Shown: one piece after another, positions 6,915-8,038 of the stretch
How the letters are laid out: the number at the start of each line of letters is the position of its first letter
Numbering within the stretch: position 1 is the first letter of the stretch
From: Dehalococcoidia bacterium
Lineage (GTDB): Bacteria; Chloroflexota; Dehalococcoidia; Dehalococcoidales; UBA1222
DNA: 8,038 nucleotides
Assembly (NCBI GenBank): GCA_009784845.1
Contig: WQXK01000036.1
Span: 1 to 8,038, forward strand
Direction: 5' to 3'
Translations under genes and position numbers: made by a program
The notes under the pieces: generated by a model
Database searches by the model: none
Seen by the model: the letters and a program-made list of their open reading frames with translations, nothing else
Told to the model about the DNA's origin: nothing

Positions 6915-6943
6915 TTATCAGTATTTGTTAGCTGTGGTATGAT
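6915..6943 (+). promoter_or_regulatory. Extended -10 promoter for the 253-aa gene
   Basis: TTATCA (6915-6920; 4 of 6) is followed after exactly 17 bp by TATGAT (6938-6943; 5 of 6), with TGG just before it, the extended -10 arrangement. The start would be near 6950, leaving a leader of about 65 nt before the ATG at 7015. Confidence 0.6.
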
Positions 6944-7014
6944 TTAATGAAATGATGCACCGGGCTGAAGATATGAGTGCATCTCTTTGAGTTATTTGCT
7001 TTGGGGAGTTAAAC

Positions 7015-7776
7015 ATGAGCCGTTTTGCTGACAAGCTAAAAAACGCTTTACAGGTGGCACCGCCGTCAATGGGGTTTTTCCGCAGCGCATCTTCTGAGGG
7101 CAAGCCGCGTTTGCTGTTAGTGGCGCGACTGACTTTGGAAAATGCAGAAATTGCACCTGACGTGATGAAATCCGCGGATGCTGTTTTGCTGACTTGCAAC
7201 AAATCCTTACCTGCCAAAACGCTAAAGATGCTTTTGAAAACTGCTGGCGATGCTCCGCTGGGTGTGTGGTTTACCGGCAAAGCCCAAAGCAAAGTCCTGG
7301 AAGGCATGGATTTTGAGGCTTTTGCGGCTGAAAATACGCTGCTATCCCGCAGCAGTACCGGCATTGGTAAAGTGCTGGTACTGCCATCTGATTTGCCTGA
7401 TAGTTTTGCACGTGCGTTGAACGACTTACCTATGGACGCAATTCTGGTCGATGCCGATACTACAGCGGCTCTTACATGGATGGATTTGATGCGATGGTCT
7501 CGCTTAGGTGATTTTATTGCCAAACCGCTTTTGGTACAGGTTCCGGTGGACATATCCGGAAACGAAATAACCATGTTGTGGGACGGCGGAGTTGATGCTT
7601 TGGTTGTATCCGCTGAAAGCGGAGAGGCGTTTAATAAATTACGAGCTGTCGTAGACGGGCTCAAGTTGGCGCCTAAGCGCAAATGGATGAAAACAAGCGC
7701 TATTGTGCCTGTTGTAAAACAAGATGCGGCAGCTTTTGCCTCTGACGACGATGATGATGCTGACGATGACGACTAG
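7015..7776 (+). CDS. Conserved hypothetical protein, alternating alpha/beta (possible TIM barrel), poly-Asp tail
   Basis: I recognise no named family with a known function; it resembles conserved hypothetical proteins I recall from Dehalococcoidia. The 253 residues alternate short hydrophobic strands with helices: LLLVARL (33-39), DAVLL (55-59), LGVWF (82-86), FEAFAA (100-105), KVLVL (119-123), DAILVDAD (141-148), KPLLVQVP (170-177) and GVDALVV (192-198). About eight such strands, the late ones reading like barrel strands, suggest a TIM-barrel fold, but I see no clear catalytic set. There is no signal peptide or membrane segment, so it is probably cytosolic. A basic stretch (KRKWMK, 221-226) precedes an acidic tail of SDDDDDADDDD (243-253). 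The start is ATG with GGGGAG 6 nt upstream, and the stop is a tandem TAG TAA. A long antisense frame covers the same region but lacks comparable support. The lipoprotein gene begins 25 bp downstream, so the two are probably co-transcribed. Confidence 0.85.
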   Translation: MSRFADKLKNALQVAPPSMGFFRSASSEGKPRLLLVARLTLENAEIAPDVMKSADAVLLTCNKSLPAKTLKMLLKTAGDAPLGVWFTGKAQSKVLEGMDFEAFAAENTLLSRSSTGIGKVLVLPSDLPDSFARALNDLPMDAILVDADTTAALTWMDLMRWSRLGDFIAKPLLVQVPVDISGNEITMLWDGGVDALVVSAESGEAFNKLRAVVDGLKLAPKRKWMKTSAIVPVVKQDAAAFASDDDDDADDDD

Positions 7777-7801
7777 TAACATAACATAACGGGAGTTGCG
7801 G

Positions 7802-8038
7802 ATGAAAAAGACAGTATCTGTTATCATCTCTATTGTGGCGGCGGTGATTCTTGTATCCGCTACAGGCTGTGAGTCTTGTAAATCACCTGAACTCAGTCCA
7901 ACCGACATCAAACAACCAGCAAAGCCGGTAATATATCTTTACCCTGATGCAACCTCCGAAGTCACAGTCAAACTGAGGTACAACGGCATTTTGGATTTTA
8001 CCTACCCGGCATATGATGACGGATGGCACGTCACAGCA
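7802..8038 (+). CDS. Lipoprotein with a KPVIYLYP-type domain, 3' end cut by the window edge
   Basis: The first 79 codons are present. Residues 1-22 form a lipoprotein signal peptide: basic MKK, a hydrophobic run rich in V, I and A, then the lipobox ATGC with Cys23 as the lipidated residue. The mature protein should be anchored to the outer face of the membrane. After a polar linker (24-42) comes KPVIYLYP (43-50), followed by a strand-rich stretch with EVTVKLRYNG and, at the edge, YPAYDDGWHVTA. I recall this KPVIYLYPE ... YNG ... TYPEY..GW.V.A pattern from conserved bacterial surface proteins of unknown function. Ala rather than Leu at -3 makes the lipobox slightly unusual. The ATG has GGGAG 6 nt upstream. 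The 25-bp gap to the previous gene contains TAAC followed by two copies of ATAAC. The rest of the domain lies outside the window. Confidence 0.82.
   Translation, partial: MKKTVSVIISIVAAVILVSATGCESCKSPELSPTDIKQPAKPVIYLYPDATSEVTVKLRYNGILDFTYPAYDDGWHVTA

Noticed and set aside
6952..6990. 12-codon frame (MMHRAEDM...) in the leader of the 253-aa gene
   Set aside because: It lies within the predicted leader but has no SD and no attenuator-like codon run, so a leader peptide is not supported.
6918..7682. Minus-strand frame of 254 codons opposite the 253-aa gene
   Set aside because: Its composition is Ser/Thr/Ala/Lys-rich and motif-free. The plus-strand frame has a promoter, an SD, a plausible fold and a following gene, so this is a shadow frame.

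Overview
The window carries a compact bacterial housekeeping operon on the minus strand (from about 6540 down to the left edge). To its right, on the plus strand, are a tRNA gene and two poorly characterised genes. In transcription order the operon reads rpsB (ribosomal protein S2), tsf (EF-Ts), pyrH (UMP kinase), frr (ribosome recycling factor), uppS (undecaprenyl diphosphate synthase), cdsA (CDP-diglyceride synthase), dxr (DXP reductoisomerase) and rseP (site-2 membrane protease). rseP runs off the left edge a few residues short of where the family normally ends. The plus-strand part has tRNA-Thr(CGU), a 253-residue protein of unknown function with a poly-aspartate tail, and the first 79 codons of a lipoprotein.

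The order rpsB-tsf-pyrH-frr-uppS-cdsA-dxr-rseP is widespread in bacteria. The very short EF-Ts (171 aa, with only one copy of the core subdomain) and the resemblance of the 253-aa protein to conserved hypothetical proteins I recall from Dehalococcoidia point to the phylum Chloroflexota, probably a Dehalococcoidia member. That assignment is inference. Base composition looks balanced, and I see no sign of foreign DNA, insertion sequences or CRISPR.

The operon joins translation (S2, EF-Ts, RRF), pyrimidine nucleotide supply (UMP kinase) and the isoprenoid/envelope lipid branch. In that branch DXR starts the MEP pathway, UppS makes the C55 lipid carrier, CdsA makes the phospholipid precursor, and RseP cleaves membrane proteins. 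Spacing is tight: pyrH/frr overlap by 4 bp, uppS and cdsA are 3 bp apart, and dxr/rseP overlap by 10 bp. There are two larger gaps, 88 bp before uppS and 104 bp before dxr. The first holds a good extended -10 promoter so close to the uppS ATG that the transcript would be nearly leaderless. Three genes need non-ATG starts that their ribosome binding sites support: rpsB (TTG), tsf (GTG) and rseP (TTG).

The 289 bp between rpsB and the tRNA gene contain a strong minus-strand promoter for rpsB and a weaker candidate plus-strand promoter for the tRNA, and no convincing gene. The 158 bp between the tRNA and the 253-aa gene hold a weak terminator-like hairpin, a perfect 10-bp GC palindrome and an extended -10 promoter. 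I found no clearly new biological system. The points worth a second look are the putative leaderless uppS promoter, a Ser-to-Cys change in the DXR substrate loop, and the two plus-strand genes of unknown function.
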